Of a stretch of 64,000 nucleotides of DNA, positions 10,001 to 21,344 are shown one piece after another; the first letter of the stretch is position 1, and every line of letters starts with the position of its first letter. The notes under the pieces were generated by a model. It was given only the letters and a program-made list of their open reading frames with translations, was not told the DNA's origin and did not search any database. The stretch spans positions 12,457,765 through 12,521,764 of the forward strand of contig NC_091137.1 in assembly GCF_041381155.1 (NCBI RefSeq), given 5' to 3'. A program made the translations under genes and the position numbers. This stretch comes from Argopecten irradians. Taxonomy: Eukaryota > Mollusca > Bivalvia > Pectinida > Pectinidae.

Positions 10001-11909
10001 TGAAGAAAAACCACTGACCTGTGGTTCGTACCTGGAAACTGCCCCTCTTGATGCAGTAGAGGGCTGGTGGAATGTCAGGATATCTTAACCACGACCCCTG
10101 TAAGTGTACATGGAGGCCACAAGTTTGGAGTGTCTTGACTTCAGGGTTAAATGACAGTTTAAACAGTCGTTGCATTACGGTATATCCCTTCTGGTATATA
10201 ATCAGATCTAGTTCGTTTTTAATTACATATGTATCCTTTGTTCTTTGCATATATAATTCAGTGTCTCTATTTAAATTGTCATTGTAATTTACATCATTGC
10301 AGGTAGTACTAATGAAGAGAATGGAAAACTCCTGAAGAAACTATTTGAGACGCCATATTTCCATTGCATGATTGTAAATGATACCGCTACAGTTGAAATC
10401 TGTGGAGCATTGAAGGTAGGAAAGGGAGAAGAGGGGACTGTACATATCTAGACCACCTTAAGTAAACTGAAAACTATGCCATGGATTCTGTAAATCATTG
10501 TTTAGGCTTAATTAACACATTGTAGCGGGACTGGTTCAACATCAGCGACCAGGTAGCTCAATTGGTAGAGCATCTGGCTATGCAGTGTTTGACGGTTCTG
10601 GGTTTGAGCCATGGTCAGGTTGCTACATATTCTCCTCTCCTAGTAAAATACTCAGGGTGGTTAAATGTCTCGTGTGTTAGAGGGCAAAGACTTTGAGGGG
10701 GGAGGAGTGTAGCAGAACTCGACAGGGTCAAACATCGCTGACCAGGTAGCTCAATATAGAGCTTCTTGTTAGTGTTCAGGGGTCCCAGGTTCGAACACCA
10801 GTGTAGCTACTACATTTTCTCCTCTCCTGTTACAGACGTAGTTCTATGTAAAATGACTCCCATTATAAATCACTCTTGCTGTAATTCCAGAATGTGGTAG
10901 CTATAGGAGCGGGTATCGTGGATGGTATGGGCTATGGTGATAACACAAAGGCAGCAGTCATACGCCTTGGACTCATGGAGATGATCAAATTTGCTGAACT
11001 GTTCTCATCTGGTATGAATAGGATTGATTATCATCAATGAATTGGTTCTCTTTGTCATGTTTTGTAAGGATCAGGAATTATTTTATTTTTAGCTCACCTA
11101 GCCTCAATAGGGAAATTAGAGGTAAATCTTCAGGAAGAAAATAAAACTAATGATCCTTTATTAAGGTGAGCGATATAGGCCCTCTGGGCCTCCTGTTACT
11201 GAGTAATATTGTTATTCAATGTCATGGTTTGGGACAATTTTCTAGGATTGAACAAATACCATGCTTTATTCAAAGGAATGACCATGAACTACACCACCCA
11301 CAACCACCACCACAACCACCACCAACACCACACACCCCCCACCCCACCACACCACACACCACCCCACACCACACACCCCCACAACACCCCCCCACCACCC
11401 ACCCACCACCCCCCCCCCACCCCCCCCCCACCCCCCCCCCCCCCACACACCCCCCCACCACCACCACCCCACCACACCCCACCCCACCCCCCACCAACCC
11501 CACACCACACCCACCCCCCACCCCCACCACACCACACACCCCCACCCACCACCCACACCACCACACCCCCCCACACCACCAACCCCCCCACCCCCACCCC
11601 ACCCCCCCACACCCCCCCACACCCCCCCCCCCCACCCCCCACACCCCCCCACCCACCCCCACACCCCCCACCCCCCCCCCACACACCCCACCCCCCACCC
11701 CCCACCCACCCCCACACCCACCCACCCCCCCACACAACACCACACCCACCCAACCCCCCACCACCACACCCCCCACCACCACCAACCCAACCCCCCACAC
11801 CCCCCCCCCCCCACCCCCACCACCCCACCCACCACACACCCACCACCCCACACACCCCACCCCCACCCACCACCCCCCCACACACCCCCACCACCCCCCC
11901 CCCCCCCCC

Positions 11910-11940
<31 letters not shown>

Positions 11941-13617
11941 CCCCCCCCACAACCCCCCCCACCCCCCCCCCCCACCCCCACCCACCCCCCCCAACACCAC
12001 CACCACCCCACCCACACCCCCACACCCCCCCCACCCCACACCACCACAAACCCCCACCCCCCCACCCACCACCCCACCCCCCCCACCCCCCACCACACCC
12101 ACCCCCCCCCCCCCCCCACCCCCCCCACCCCCACCCCCACACCCCACCACCCACACCACCCCCCACCACCCACCACCACCCCCCCACCACCCCACCCCCC
12201 CCCCCCCCCCCCCCCACCCCCACCCCCCACCACCCACCCACCCCCCCACCCCCCACACCCACCACCACCAACACCCCCACCCCCCCCCCCCCCACACCCA
12301 ACACCCCCACCCCCACACCCCCCCCACACCCCCACCCCCACCCCCCCCCCCACCCCCCCCCCACACACCCCACACCACACACCCAACCCCCCCCCCACAC
12401 CCCCCCCCCCCCCCCCCCAAACCACCCCCCACACCCCCCCACCCCACCCCCCACCCACACAACCCCCACCCCCACCCACCCCCCCCACCCCCCCACCCCA
12501 CCCACCCCCCCCCACACCCCCCCCCCCCCCCCCCCCCACCCCCCCCCACCACCCCCCCCCCCCCCCCCAACACCACACCACCCCCCCCCACACCCCCCCC
12601 CCCCACCACCACCCCCACCCCCCCACCCCCCCACCCCCCCCCACCCCCCCCCACCACCCCCCACCACCACCACCCACCCACACACCACCCCCACCCACCC
12701 ACCCACCACCCCCACCACCCCCCCACCCCCACCCCACCACCCCACACCCCCCACCAACCACCCCCCCCCCCCCACAACCCCCACACACCACCAACCCCAC
12801 CACCACCCCCACACACACCCCACCCACCACACCACCACCCCACACCCCCCCCCCACACCACCCCAACACCACCCCCACACACCCACCACCACCCCCCCCC
12901 CCACCACCACCACCCCCACCCCACACCACCACCCCACCCCCCCCCACCCCCACCAACCCCCCCACCCACCCCCACACCACACCACCACCCCCCCCCCCCC
13001 CCCCCCCCCCACCACCACCCACCCCCACCCCCCCCCCCCCCCCCCCCCCCCCCCCACCCCCCCCACCACCCCCCCCCCCCCCCCCCCCCCACCCCCCCCC
13101 CCCCCCACCCCCACCACCACAACCCCCCCCCCACACACCCCCACCACACCACCACCCCAACCCCCCCCACCACCCCCACACCACCCCACCCCACCCCCAC
13201 CCCCCCCCCCCCCCCCCCCACCCCCCCCCCCCCCCCCCCCCCACCACCCCCCCCCCCCCCCCCCACCACCACCCCCCCAACACCCACCCCCACCCCCACC
13301 CCCCCCCCCCCACACCCCCCCCCCACCCCCCCCCCCCCCCCCCCCCCCCCCCCACACACCACCACCACCACCACCACCAAACCCAACTTTTCCTCCAATA
13401 CCATAAGCACAAGCATAAATTAAAATGAAATGCAGAAGTCTTGGAAGTGTATTATTAGAGAATGTGGATAACCTATTGCATGGAATACTAAAGTAAATAT
13501 AAATTTGTTTTTCTCCACAGATTCCCAATGTTTATGTCCATACACAAGATCTGTGAGAGACAGATGGATCCCAGTCAGTTTGTGGCATGTTTGCGGAATC
13601 ACCCTGAGCATATGTAG
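7043..13617 (+). CDS. GPD1: Cytosolic glycerol-3-phosphate dehydrogenase, NAD+ (GPD1/GPD1L type), internal exon missing
   Basis: Interconverts dihydroxyacetone phosphate and sn-glycerol 3-phosphate with NADH. Exons: 7043-7080, 8233-8413, 8914-9054, 9422-9560, 10303-10415, 10891-11011, then 13521-13617; all have GT-AG borders and compatible phases up to 11011. The start gives [19 protein letters not shown], the family's Rossmann dinucleotide motif. LIKGV and [12 protein letters not shown] follow; the lysine of GALK is residue 204, the known catalytic position. [23 protein letters not shown] ends the sixth exon at phase 1. The last exon encodes [11 protein letters not shown] to HPEHM-stop and must be entered at phase 2. 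The ~72 residues normally between (with the phosphate-binding GGRNRK arginine) are absent; 11012-13520 holds only a short repeat and an A/C-only block. Either the gene is damaged or the assembly is wrong here. Confidence 0.93.
7081..8232 (+). other. GPD intron 1
   Basis: Bounded by gtttgt and cattacag. AT-rich. The only structure noticed is a 20-bp tandem repeat (CTTCATTGTAAATGAAAT twice, near 7470-7507). Confidence 0.75.
9781..9816 (-). repeat. LTR relic of the tRNA-like TRIM family
   Basis: On the minus strand a decayed CTGGTCGTTGCATTTCTCC..TGTTGC matches the 3' end of the 127-132-bp LTR type. Located in GPD intron 4. Confidence 0.35.
10521..10834 (+). mobile_element. Second TRIM-like element with tRNA-like LTRs, in a GPD intron
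   Basis: Two 127-bp direct repeats, 10521-10647 and 10708-10834, both start TGTAGC and end in CTCCTCTCCT followed by TAGTAAA or GTTACA. Each holds GACCAGGTAGCTCAAT (A-box region), TAGAGC and a B-box-like GGTTCTGGGTTTGAGCC or CCAGGTTCGAACACC. The internal part is just 60 bp and finishes in a polypurine run TTGAGGGGGGAGGAG directly before the second LTR. The primer-binding site is eroded (ACTCAGGGTGG in its place). The repeats have diverged considerably, so this insertion is older than the 5130-5578 copy. It lies between GPD exons 5 and 6, on the sense strand. Confidence 0.7.
11090..11197 (-). mobile_element. Minimal copy of the GAGGCCC...GGTGAGCTAAA element
   Basis: Read on the minus strand it starts AACAGGAGGCCCAGAGGGCC, continues TATATCGCTCACCTT, and 108 bp later ends TAGGTGAGCTAAA. 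Both ends match the element at 976-3417, but the tandem core and the GGAC-rich tail are gone. It begins 79 bp after the last good GPD exon before the gap. Confidence 0.65.
11291..13387 (+). repeat. 2.1-kb block containing only A and C
   Basis: From 11291 to 13387 not a single G or T appears on the plus strand. Composition is roughly three-quarters C, arranged as irregular CCCACC, CACACC and CCACCA words with C-runs beyond 20. No fixed period is visible. The minus strand is pure G/T with dense G-runs, so it has high G-quadruplex potential. Long open frames in all such sequence are composition artefacts. It occupies the place where GPD coding exon(s) are missing, so it could be a genuine microsatellite-like expansion or a low-quality sequencing/assembly product. 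Confidence 0.9.
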
Positions 13618-13719
13618 ATGTACATAGTAATTAACAGTATATATATGTTTATTTATTTTATTATACCTCATGTTTAAAACAGTGTCTGTGATTAGTTGAA
13701 ATACATCACATGACAGGGA

Positions 13720-13753
13720 AATAAAACGTCGTAATTCCCTCTGGGGAAATAAA
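13720..13753 (+). terminator. Polyadenylation signals after GPD
   Basis: AATAAA occurs at 13720-13725 and 13748-13753, about 105-135 bp after the GPD stop codon, in two similar GGGAAATAAAAC contexts. The actual cleavage site is not visible. Confidence 0.4.
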
Positions 13754-16721
13754 ACATTGTATTTTTCCCTGTTGTGACCACCTGCTTCCACACAGAGTTA
13801 TCTTCCCTTCTGATTGTACAACAATGACGGACGAAGCATAAAACATCCTTTTTCACTCATCGCAAATTTAAGTAATATTTAACCCAGAGTAGCAAATCAT
13901 GAATTTTCGTAATAATAAAACCGGTGGCAATGTTGTAATAGGGGACAGGATGTAATATTTCCCTCAGGTAAGCCCTCTGGAAATATCACATCCTCGGGTA
14001 AATAAACCATATCACACTGCCACCAGGGCCATAAATGCATAATATATACCAGTATTAATATTGACCCTCCTTTGTTATAAATGTGCATAATGACAGAATC
14101 ACAGGCTAATATCAGTACCGGTACATGTACTTAATTACATACATATCCTACTTTATTCTTTTTGTACATAATTATATGTACTATACAAGGTATATGTATA
14201 TTGATTTGTTATATATTGACCTTCCTTTGTTATAAATTTACTTAATAATGTCACAGTCCTAGGCTGATGTGATTATTTGTAAACCAATATATAGATTGTT
14301 CTTTCTTTTAATATGTAAAAATTAAATTACTGAATATGTTTATTAATATCTTGATCTTTCCTTTTGGCAATGAAATGTACAGAAAAATACTATATACATA
14401 TATACTTTTTTGTATTTTCAAAATGTATTTATATTGTACAGCTAACATGCCAAAATGTAAAAAAAAAATACCTCAAAATAGCTCTGAATAAATTCAACAA
14501 TTTATAATACTAATGATTACTAATGTCATGTTCCTCCAAGCTCATCTGGGTTGGTGTCATAGTCAGCAGAAAACATCTGATAAATTTTTTTGTTGGACCC
14601 TGTATCTGCAGCATTCGCCAAGAAAGCCAGGGGGAATAACTTCTACAGCTTGCTTATAATATGGCAAGATCCCATTTAGTCTGAAGAATTACAGGTGGAC
14701 ATGTGCAGCTGTTGCAATTGATGGCAGCCATCAGTGTTTAGATCTGTATCTGAACCTCATTTCTGCATTTACAATCAACTGTATTTGTGAACAGTAGAGA
14801 ATATATAGTCGTGTTGGTTCTTACTGCTGTCAAGAGAAAACAAAAACTTGCCCCATAGTGGACCTTATCTCCTTAGTTTCTATATTCATATCATTATCCA
14901 TGACATCAAATAAAAGTTCTGCTAAGACAAGTAAACATCCATTGTCAGATATCCTTATTTGATTAACCTACACTCATCACATGAAGTTTAACGAGATCAA
15001 ATGTGGGTCTCCAACGATGGCAAACATAAGAGCTTAATTCACGACATATCCAAATACAAATAAATATCAAAACATGACGGCCTGTTTTTCTCCAATCCTG
15101 GAAACTTCAGGTTTTTTTATGTGATATGTTATGACATCCAGTTTCAATATAACATGTGTATATTAGATATTATTATTATTTTTTGAAATTGTGAATACAT
15201 GTTTATTAAAAATATTTCTGTGATCACTACACCTATCTATGATTATTTGTTTGATTGGAACTTCTTTTTTTTGGTAAAAGAGCTTCATCAACTTTTTAAT
15301 GCTTGCTTGTTTATATTTACCTTGGTAATCATATTTATTAAAATTATTGTGATTATCCATTGCATACACTGTATTTTCATTTTATAACATATTTAATTTC
15401 TATCCTTTATTTTATTTTCAATACAGAAAAATGGACAGTTTTTTTTTATAAGAAAAGCATCAGAAAAAACTTTCTCAATTTATTTGAAAGGAACTTTCTG
15501 AATTTAAAGCATGTATCAGTTAACCTGAGTGAATAAATTGCCCTTTCAACCACCAATGTGTGTATTTGTGATTTGGAATGTAGATGTGTGCTCCTCATAA
15601 GTAAAATTAGCTTCAGTATGGGGGTCAATATCCAACAACATGGGTAAAGGGTTACCCGAACGACCCTAAATTTTTACCCTTGACCCAAATTTTTTTCCCC
15701 ACTTTTCTACGAAAAAAAATTAAAAAGTCGGGGTTTCGATCTCAGACTCCAGTTCCGGCCATCATATTTTAGAGTGGAAAACACAAAAAAAAAAAAGAAA
15801 GATAAGAAAAAAAGAAAAAAAAAAATTCCTCCCGACCGACCCTATTTTTTTGCCAATGTAACCCTTAAAAGTTTTTTTTTTTTTGCCTTGTGTACAATTG
15901 ACAGTTGATTAGTTCCATCTTCCAGTGATTATGTTAACAAGGTGTCACAAAATGACGTCACAATCACCAGAAGGTAGCTTAATCACCTGTAAATTGTATT
16001 TTACCTATGTTATTTTGGGATCTTGAAACCCCTGCATTATCTAGATTTAAAGAGATGCGTTTATGTATGGTTTATTTTCTCATAGATCAAGCCAATGTCA
16101 AAGTCTGCAGTTGTCCATATACAACTGTAAAACTTTTTGGTATTTCTGTAAGCTAGACAAGGAAAAGTTCATTCAGTCCCCATCTACAAGCACAGATGGT
16201 AACCTTAGAAAGCCTTTTCCATTTAATGTAGCTCAAAATCAAAATATGAAGTTTCAATGGCAAGAGGTAAAGGTGATCAACAAAGGCTGATTTAGATCAA
16301 TTTGGTCTCATTTTGTTGGGTAAATCATCGCCATGCCAGCATGGGCATTTAACTCCAGTTTATCCCATAACTATGCATGTTTCACAATGGAAAAACCATA
16401 TTCTATAGCAGTCGGTTATCATATATGTTTACACACTCCAGTGTATTTACTGTATAACAGGTAGATGCTAATTCAAAGTATTAAACAATAGAATATTAGT
16501 TCACTATTAAGGCACTATATTTTCTGGCGGAAAGATATCATTACACATTGTATGGTGGTAAGTTTCCCTGAATGAAGACAAGAAAATGGTCACCATGGTA
16601 TAAATATAGAGTTAGAGTTCTGTTGTAAATATTGTATATTTTTTTGTCGACCACTTGGAAGATGAGTCTCTGACTCAAAGTGTTATCGACTATAAATAAA
16701 GTCTATTATTATTATTATCAT
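13754..16721. other. Intergenic/3' flank, no gene recognised
   Basis: AT-rich. A diverged direct duplication is seen (TTGACCCTCCTTTGTTATAA near 14059 and TTGACCTTCCTTTGTTATAA near 14216). The short open frames here have no recognisable motifs. Confidence 0.6.
15647..15866. mobile_element. Short interspersed element with AAGGGTTAC ends
   Basis: Begins AAGGGTTACCCGAACGACCC and ends with GACCGACCC and GTAACCCTT, giving 9-bp terminal inverted repeats. The interior is A-rich (poly-A tracts at 15785-15826). No coding capacity. Confidence 0.4.
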
Positions 16722-18578
16722 CAGTGGCGTAGCTACCATCGACGCAAAAACGCAACTACGTGCACATCAATCCATTCTTAAAAAAAAAAAAATTTGTTCA
16801 ACTTGGGATCCCCTAAAACACAAAAATTCTCGCACCTTCGGGGACATGTACATCTAGAATTTCTAAATATAGGTAATTTTCAATCTGCAATATAAATCAA
16901 TCCATTTCAATGTTATTTTTTCCTTTGCAATATTACTACGTTAAGAACGCTTTGAAATCATAACAAGGGCCCAATGGGCCCGAATCGCTCACCTGCAACC
17001 TGGTCATACTTAACAAAAAGATTAAATAAGAATTTATATCATCCCTAAGCACATTAGAGGTCTCTTTGCCTCTTGGTTATTAAAAAGAAGTCGTTTAAAG
17101 ATTTTAGCCTATTTGACCCCTGTGACCTTGAATGAAGGTCAAGGTCATTCTTTTGAACAAACTTGGTAGCCCTTGATCCCAGCATGCCACAGGCCCAATA
17201 TCGGGTCCCTATGCCTTTTGGTTTTTAAGAAGTTGTTTAAAGATTTTAGCCTTTCTGACCCCTTTGACCTTGAATGATGTCAAGGTCCTTCATTCGAACA
17301 AACTTGGTAGCCCTTGATCCCAGCATGCCATAGGCCCAATATCAGGTCCCTAGACTGTTTGGGTATTAAGAAGTCTTTTTTTAAGATTTTAGTCTATTTG
17401 ACCCCTGTGACCTTGAATGAAAGTCAAGGTCATTCATTTGAACAAACTTTGTAGTGCTTCATCCCAACATGTCCCATGCATAATATCAGGTCTCTAGCCC
17501 TCTTGGTTATTAAAAAGAAGTTGTTTAAAGATTTTAGCCTATTTGACCCCTGTAACCTTGAATGAAGGTCAAGGTCATTCATTTGAACAAACTTTGTAGC
17601 CCTTGATCCCAGCATGCCACAGGCCAAATATCAGGTCCCTAGGCTTTTTGGTTATTAAGAAGACGTTTAAAGATTTTAGCCTTTTTGACCCCTGTGTCCT
17701 TGAATGAAGGTCAAGGTCATTCATTTGAACAAACTTGGTAGCACTCTATCCCAGTATGTCACAGGCCAAATATCAGGTCCCTAGGCATTTTGGGTATTAA
17801 GAAGAAGTCTTTTAAAGATTTTAGCCTATTTGACCCCCGTGACCTTGAATGAAGGTCAAGGTCATTCATTTGAACAAACTTGGTAGCCCTTGATCCAAGC
17901 ATGCCACAGGCCTAATATCAGGTCCCTAGGCTGTTTGGTTATTAAGAAGAAGTCATTTAAAGATTTTAGCCTTTTTAACCCCTGTGACCTTGAATGAAGG
18001 TCAATGTCATTCATTTGAACAAACTTGGTGGCCCTTCATTCCAGCATGCCACAGGCCCAATATCAGGTCCCTAGGCTCTTTTGTTATGAAGAAGAAGTCA
18101 TTTAAAGGTTTTAGCCTATTTGACCCCTGTGACCTTGAATGATGGTCATGGTCATTCATTTGGACAAGCTTGGTAGCACTTCATCCCAGCATGTTACATG
18201 CCAAGTATTGGGTCTCTAGGCCTCTTGGTTATGAAACAGAAGTCTTAACGAGATATTTCAGCCTATTTGACCCCTGTTACCTTGAATGAAGGTCAAGGTC
18301 ATTCAAGGTCAAGGTCATTCATTTGAACAAAACTTGGTAGCTCTTCATCCCAGCATGCTATAAATCAAATTTCAGGACTCTAGGTCTCCAATAGAAGTTG
18401 TTTAAATGGAAAAGTTGACGCCGGACGGCCGGACAGACGGCCAGACGATGGCCGGACGATGGACGCTGCACCATAGCATAAGCTCACTTGCCCTTCCCCC
18501 AAACAACGATTTTCTCACGCTTTTGGCGTTCGGACCCCACTTTGCGCGCACATTAATTTGCTGCTAGTGACGCCACTG
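16722..18578. mobile_element. hAT-like non-autonomous element with nested insertion
   Basis: The ends are CAGTGGCGTAGCTACC and GCTAGTGACGCCACTG, terminal inverted repeats of the CAGTGGCG type seen in hAT elements. The flanking octamers ATTATCAT and ATTATTAT agree at 7 of 8 positions, as expected for an 8-bp target duplication. Host element sequence is left only at 16722-16961 and 18497-18578; the middle is the tandem-array element below. Confidence 0.65.
16962..18496 (+). mobile_element. Tandem-array element with ~9 units of ~145 bp, nested in the hAT-like element
   Basis: Starts AACAAGGGCCCAATGGGCCC then ATCGCTCACCTG, the same end type as the element at 976. It ends with a GGCCGGAC-rich tract and CATAAGCTCACTTGCCCTTCC (last part truncated). 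The core has about nine units at 140-149-bp spacing, each with TTTTAGCCTATTTGACCCC, GACCTTGAATGAAGGTCAAG and CCCAGCATGCCACAGGCC. The core is unrelated to the 158-bp core of the first element although the ends agree, so ends and cores are modular. Confidence 0.75.
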
Positions 18579-18604
18579 ATTATTATAAAGTTATGGAACA
18601 AATA

Positions 18605-18724
18605 AGTTCCCCAATGTGTGACTGTTGTTTATCATGTTTATCTAAACTTAGTTAATTTTCAAACGACACTCGCTAAAACTCGAGTTTGATAAGCATGATA
18701 AACAACAGTCACTTGTTGGGGAAC
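18605..18724. repeat. Foldback MITE
   Basis: Arms of about 38 bp: GTTCCCCAATGTGTGACTG and TTTATCATGTTTATC on the left match the reverse complement of GATAAGCATGATAAA and CAGTCACTTGTTGGGGAAC on the right, with a ~45-bp loop. Confidence 0.75.
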
Positions 18725-18980
18725 CACTATTTTAAGCTCCAGTGAAAAGGCATTTTTGTAGGTTAAAGGGACGAATCAAGGTCAATCTAAATGCAAAATC
18801 CTACCTTGGTGAGTTATCACTCAAGTTATGATAGTTTTAAGTAATGGAGTGTAGGTGATAAATTTGGAGAAAATTTTATGCAGATTCTGTCCATAGACAA
18901 TCTGCTGAATGATGAATGCACACACTGGTGGCCAGTGCCTATATGTGCTGGTGGTGAGGTTTGTATTCAGTCTTTACATA

Positions 18981-19135
18981 TTACAGAGTTAGCTCCCTTG
19001 CGGATAGGTATCAATTGTTACGTCATTATTTTTTGAGCGCAATTCACGTCGTTTTCTCCGAAATGCATGACGTCACGCTCGCAAACATGTGACATCACAA
19101 TCGATACCTATCCCCAAGGGTAGATAACTCTGTAA
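18981..19135. mobile_element. MITE, TTACAGAGTTAGCTCCCTTG ends (copy 1)
   Basis: Inverted ends TTACAGAG...CTCTGTAA flanked by TA on both sides, with the inner parts (GGATAGGTATC and GATACCTATCC) also complementary. A TA target duplication suggests Tc1/mariner-type mobilisation. Confidence 0.75.
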
Positions 19136-21344
19136 TATACAAAATACTGAATAGGCAGTTTGATGGATTTTGCCTCCAAGTTTGATACTGTTATTTCTGT
19201 CTGATGGATTTTGCCTCAAAGTTTGATATTGTTATTTCTAAGTATAAATTGGATCTTCCTGAAATTCCCGTATAATTTTTCAGCAATAGGCCGATCTCTG
19301 AAGTCTGAATTTAAAAAGGGTTTTTTTTTTTAACATTTGATTTGTTTCAGTCAAATACATCTTAAAAATATGCTGACTTTATTTGTCATGTGATAGCCAT
19401 AATATGTAGAAATTCTGATGTCTATTAAAAAAAGGTAGCATCAAACTGTTGACAGAATTTCACAGGGTCTACCAATATTCCTGGTTCATTGATCTATTGT
19501 TAAGAAAAAGGACAACAATTCTAAAATTGAGCTCTTTGAATCAATATTTTTATCTAGTTAATAGCATTACGTAACAATTGACTGACACATTCTGTCATAT
19601 GACCTAATACACGACATGCTTGAAGCACTCACAGGTATAATTACATGTAACAGTCAACAATCACACAAGTTAGCTCCCCTTATCCATTGAAGGATTCGTT
19701 ACCGTATTCACAGACACACAAGTGAAGTTACCTCTCTTTTAACACATTACCAGTAGACATTTGAGAGATATCACGTGAATAATCTTGTAGACAGATAAAT
19801 ATACGTGTTTAAAACCTTCCATCATAAATAAAATAACAATGACTTCTAGTAACAATAAACTGTTAAAACAGAAACACTTCAATGGTTATCAGGGACTGAT
19901 GCTATGTAACTTTGCATGACCATGTGTAGACAAATATTGTTTCCAATAACTAGGTATTTCATTTGACTTTCTTTGACAAAAAAAATCTCCAAATACCATG
20001 AAATTATTATTTGAATACAGCACGAATATTTTCCTTATTTGTCATTTAATTAAAACAAACTGAATAAATATAAATTGATAATAAAATTAACTTTTATGTT
20101 ACATTAGCAGTATTATAAAAGTCACTAAAAATATCAAACAAATATATGGAGCATTATTATGGAAAAGAATAAATAATAGGTAATTTAAAATTCATTTCCT
20201 TTTTGATGGTCACCATTTTTTTTTTGTAGTTCCTTTTAGTGACTTTTGAAGCTTATTTGAAAAGTTACACCATAATCAACACAAAAAGTGCCCAAAGCTA
20301 CAATAAAATGTATAATAACTGGTATCAGAAATGCTGCATGTCAATATTTTCTTTATTACAAAGTCAAGTTCCTGTAGGGAATTTCACACACATGGAAATG
20401 GAGGAAAAGGGAGAATGACATTACATGAGTACAATGGGCACTTATTGAGTCTAATATATGTAATGCAATAATGCCAATCAACTGAAGATTAATAGTGATG
20501 TTCAATGGGTATAGAGTTGGCAAGGCAGAGAAAATTTGAATATGAATTCAGATAATTTAAGCAGATCAAATATACTAAGTATTGAGCAAAATTTTTTGTT
20601 GCAGACAAAAGCACAAAAACCTATCATTTGATCAACAATTACTAGTTGAAATATTTTTACAATAATTTTGGTTTATGTCAAGTTCTATACAGTCAATATA
20701 CCAAAGAAAGAGTTCAAAAGATTTGAATTCCGAGTCAACAGAATTGACAGGTACAGAATTACATACAATATACAATGAGCCTTGTGTCAAACACGTTATC
20801 AATCTTTATATCTTAATTATCTTATAATTATATTTCTAATCATGTGTTTAACACCAAATAATGTGGAAACAAAAATAAATAGCATAATTAAAATCAGATG
20901 AACACCCTCTAATAACACTAGTCATTAATTTGAGGACCCATGTACCAGCACATAACTACCAATATCTAAGTTGTGCATAGTAGGACTACCTCTATCGGAT
21001 CACAAAGTCTGAGGCAGTGGGAAGATGATTGTATTGAACATGATCACTGTTAAATAGTTTCCTCCTCTCCTCTGTCTGAGCTGAGAGAGTTCTATATACA
21101 TTATTGCTAATCACAAGAATCACTCAATCACATCAGTTTGTGAACTTTTACATGTCACAGACCAGGAGTATTTAAAATCACAGTAACTAGCCTGCCCTAC
21201 ACTTCAGCACAATCATCCATGGAATCCTCCTTATTTGGCACATCCATATAGCACTGATTTTAGATATGAAGAAAGAAATTCATCTGGATATGCCACAATT
21301 TCCATATAAAATGCTGGGAGAAGTAGTCTATTGTCTGTTGCAAT
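19136..21344 (-). other. Probable 3'UTR and downstream flank of the GPATCH8-like gene
   Basis: AT-rich non-coding sequence. It begins with a 42-bp tandem duplication (TTTGATGGATTTTGCCTC twice, 19158-19240). A minus-strand AATAAA lies at 20352-20357, which would give a 3'UTR of about 1 kb. Nothing else recognised. Confidence 0.4.

Noticed and set aside
11166..13528. Open frames of 700-750 codons on both strands (Pro/His/Thr-rich or Gly/Trp/Val-rich)
   Set aside because: A sequence of only A and C cannot form a stop codon on either strand, so these frames arise from composition alone.
13697..14480. Further coding exons of GPD downstream of the stop
   Set aside because: The last exon already ends with the conserved NHPEHM terminus; what follows is AT-rich and repeat-like.
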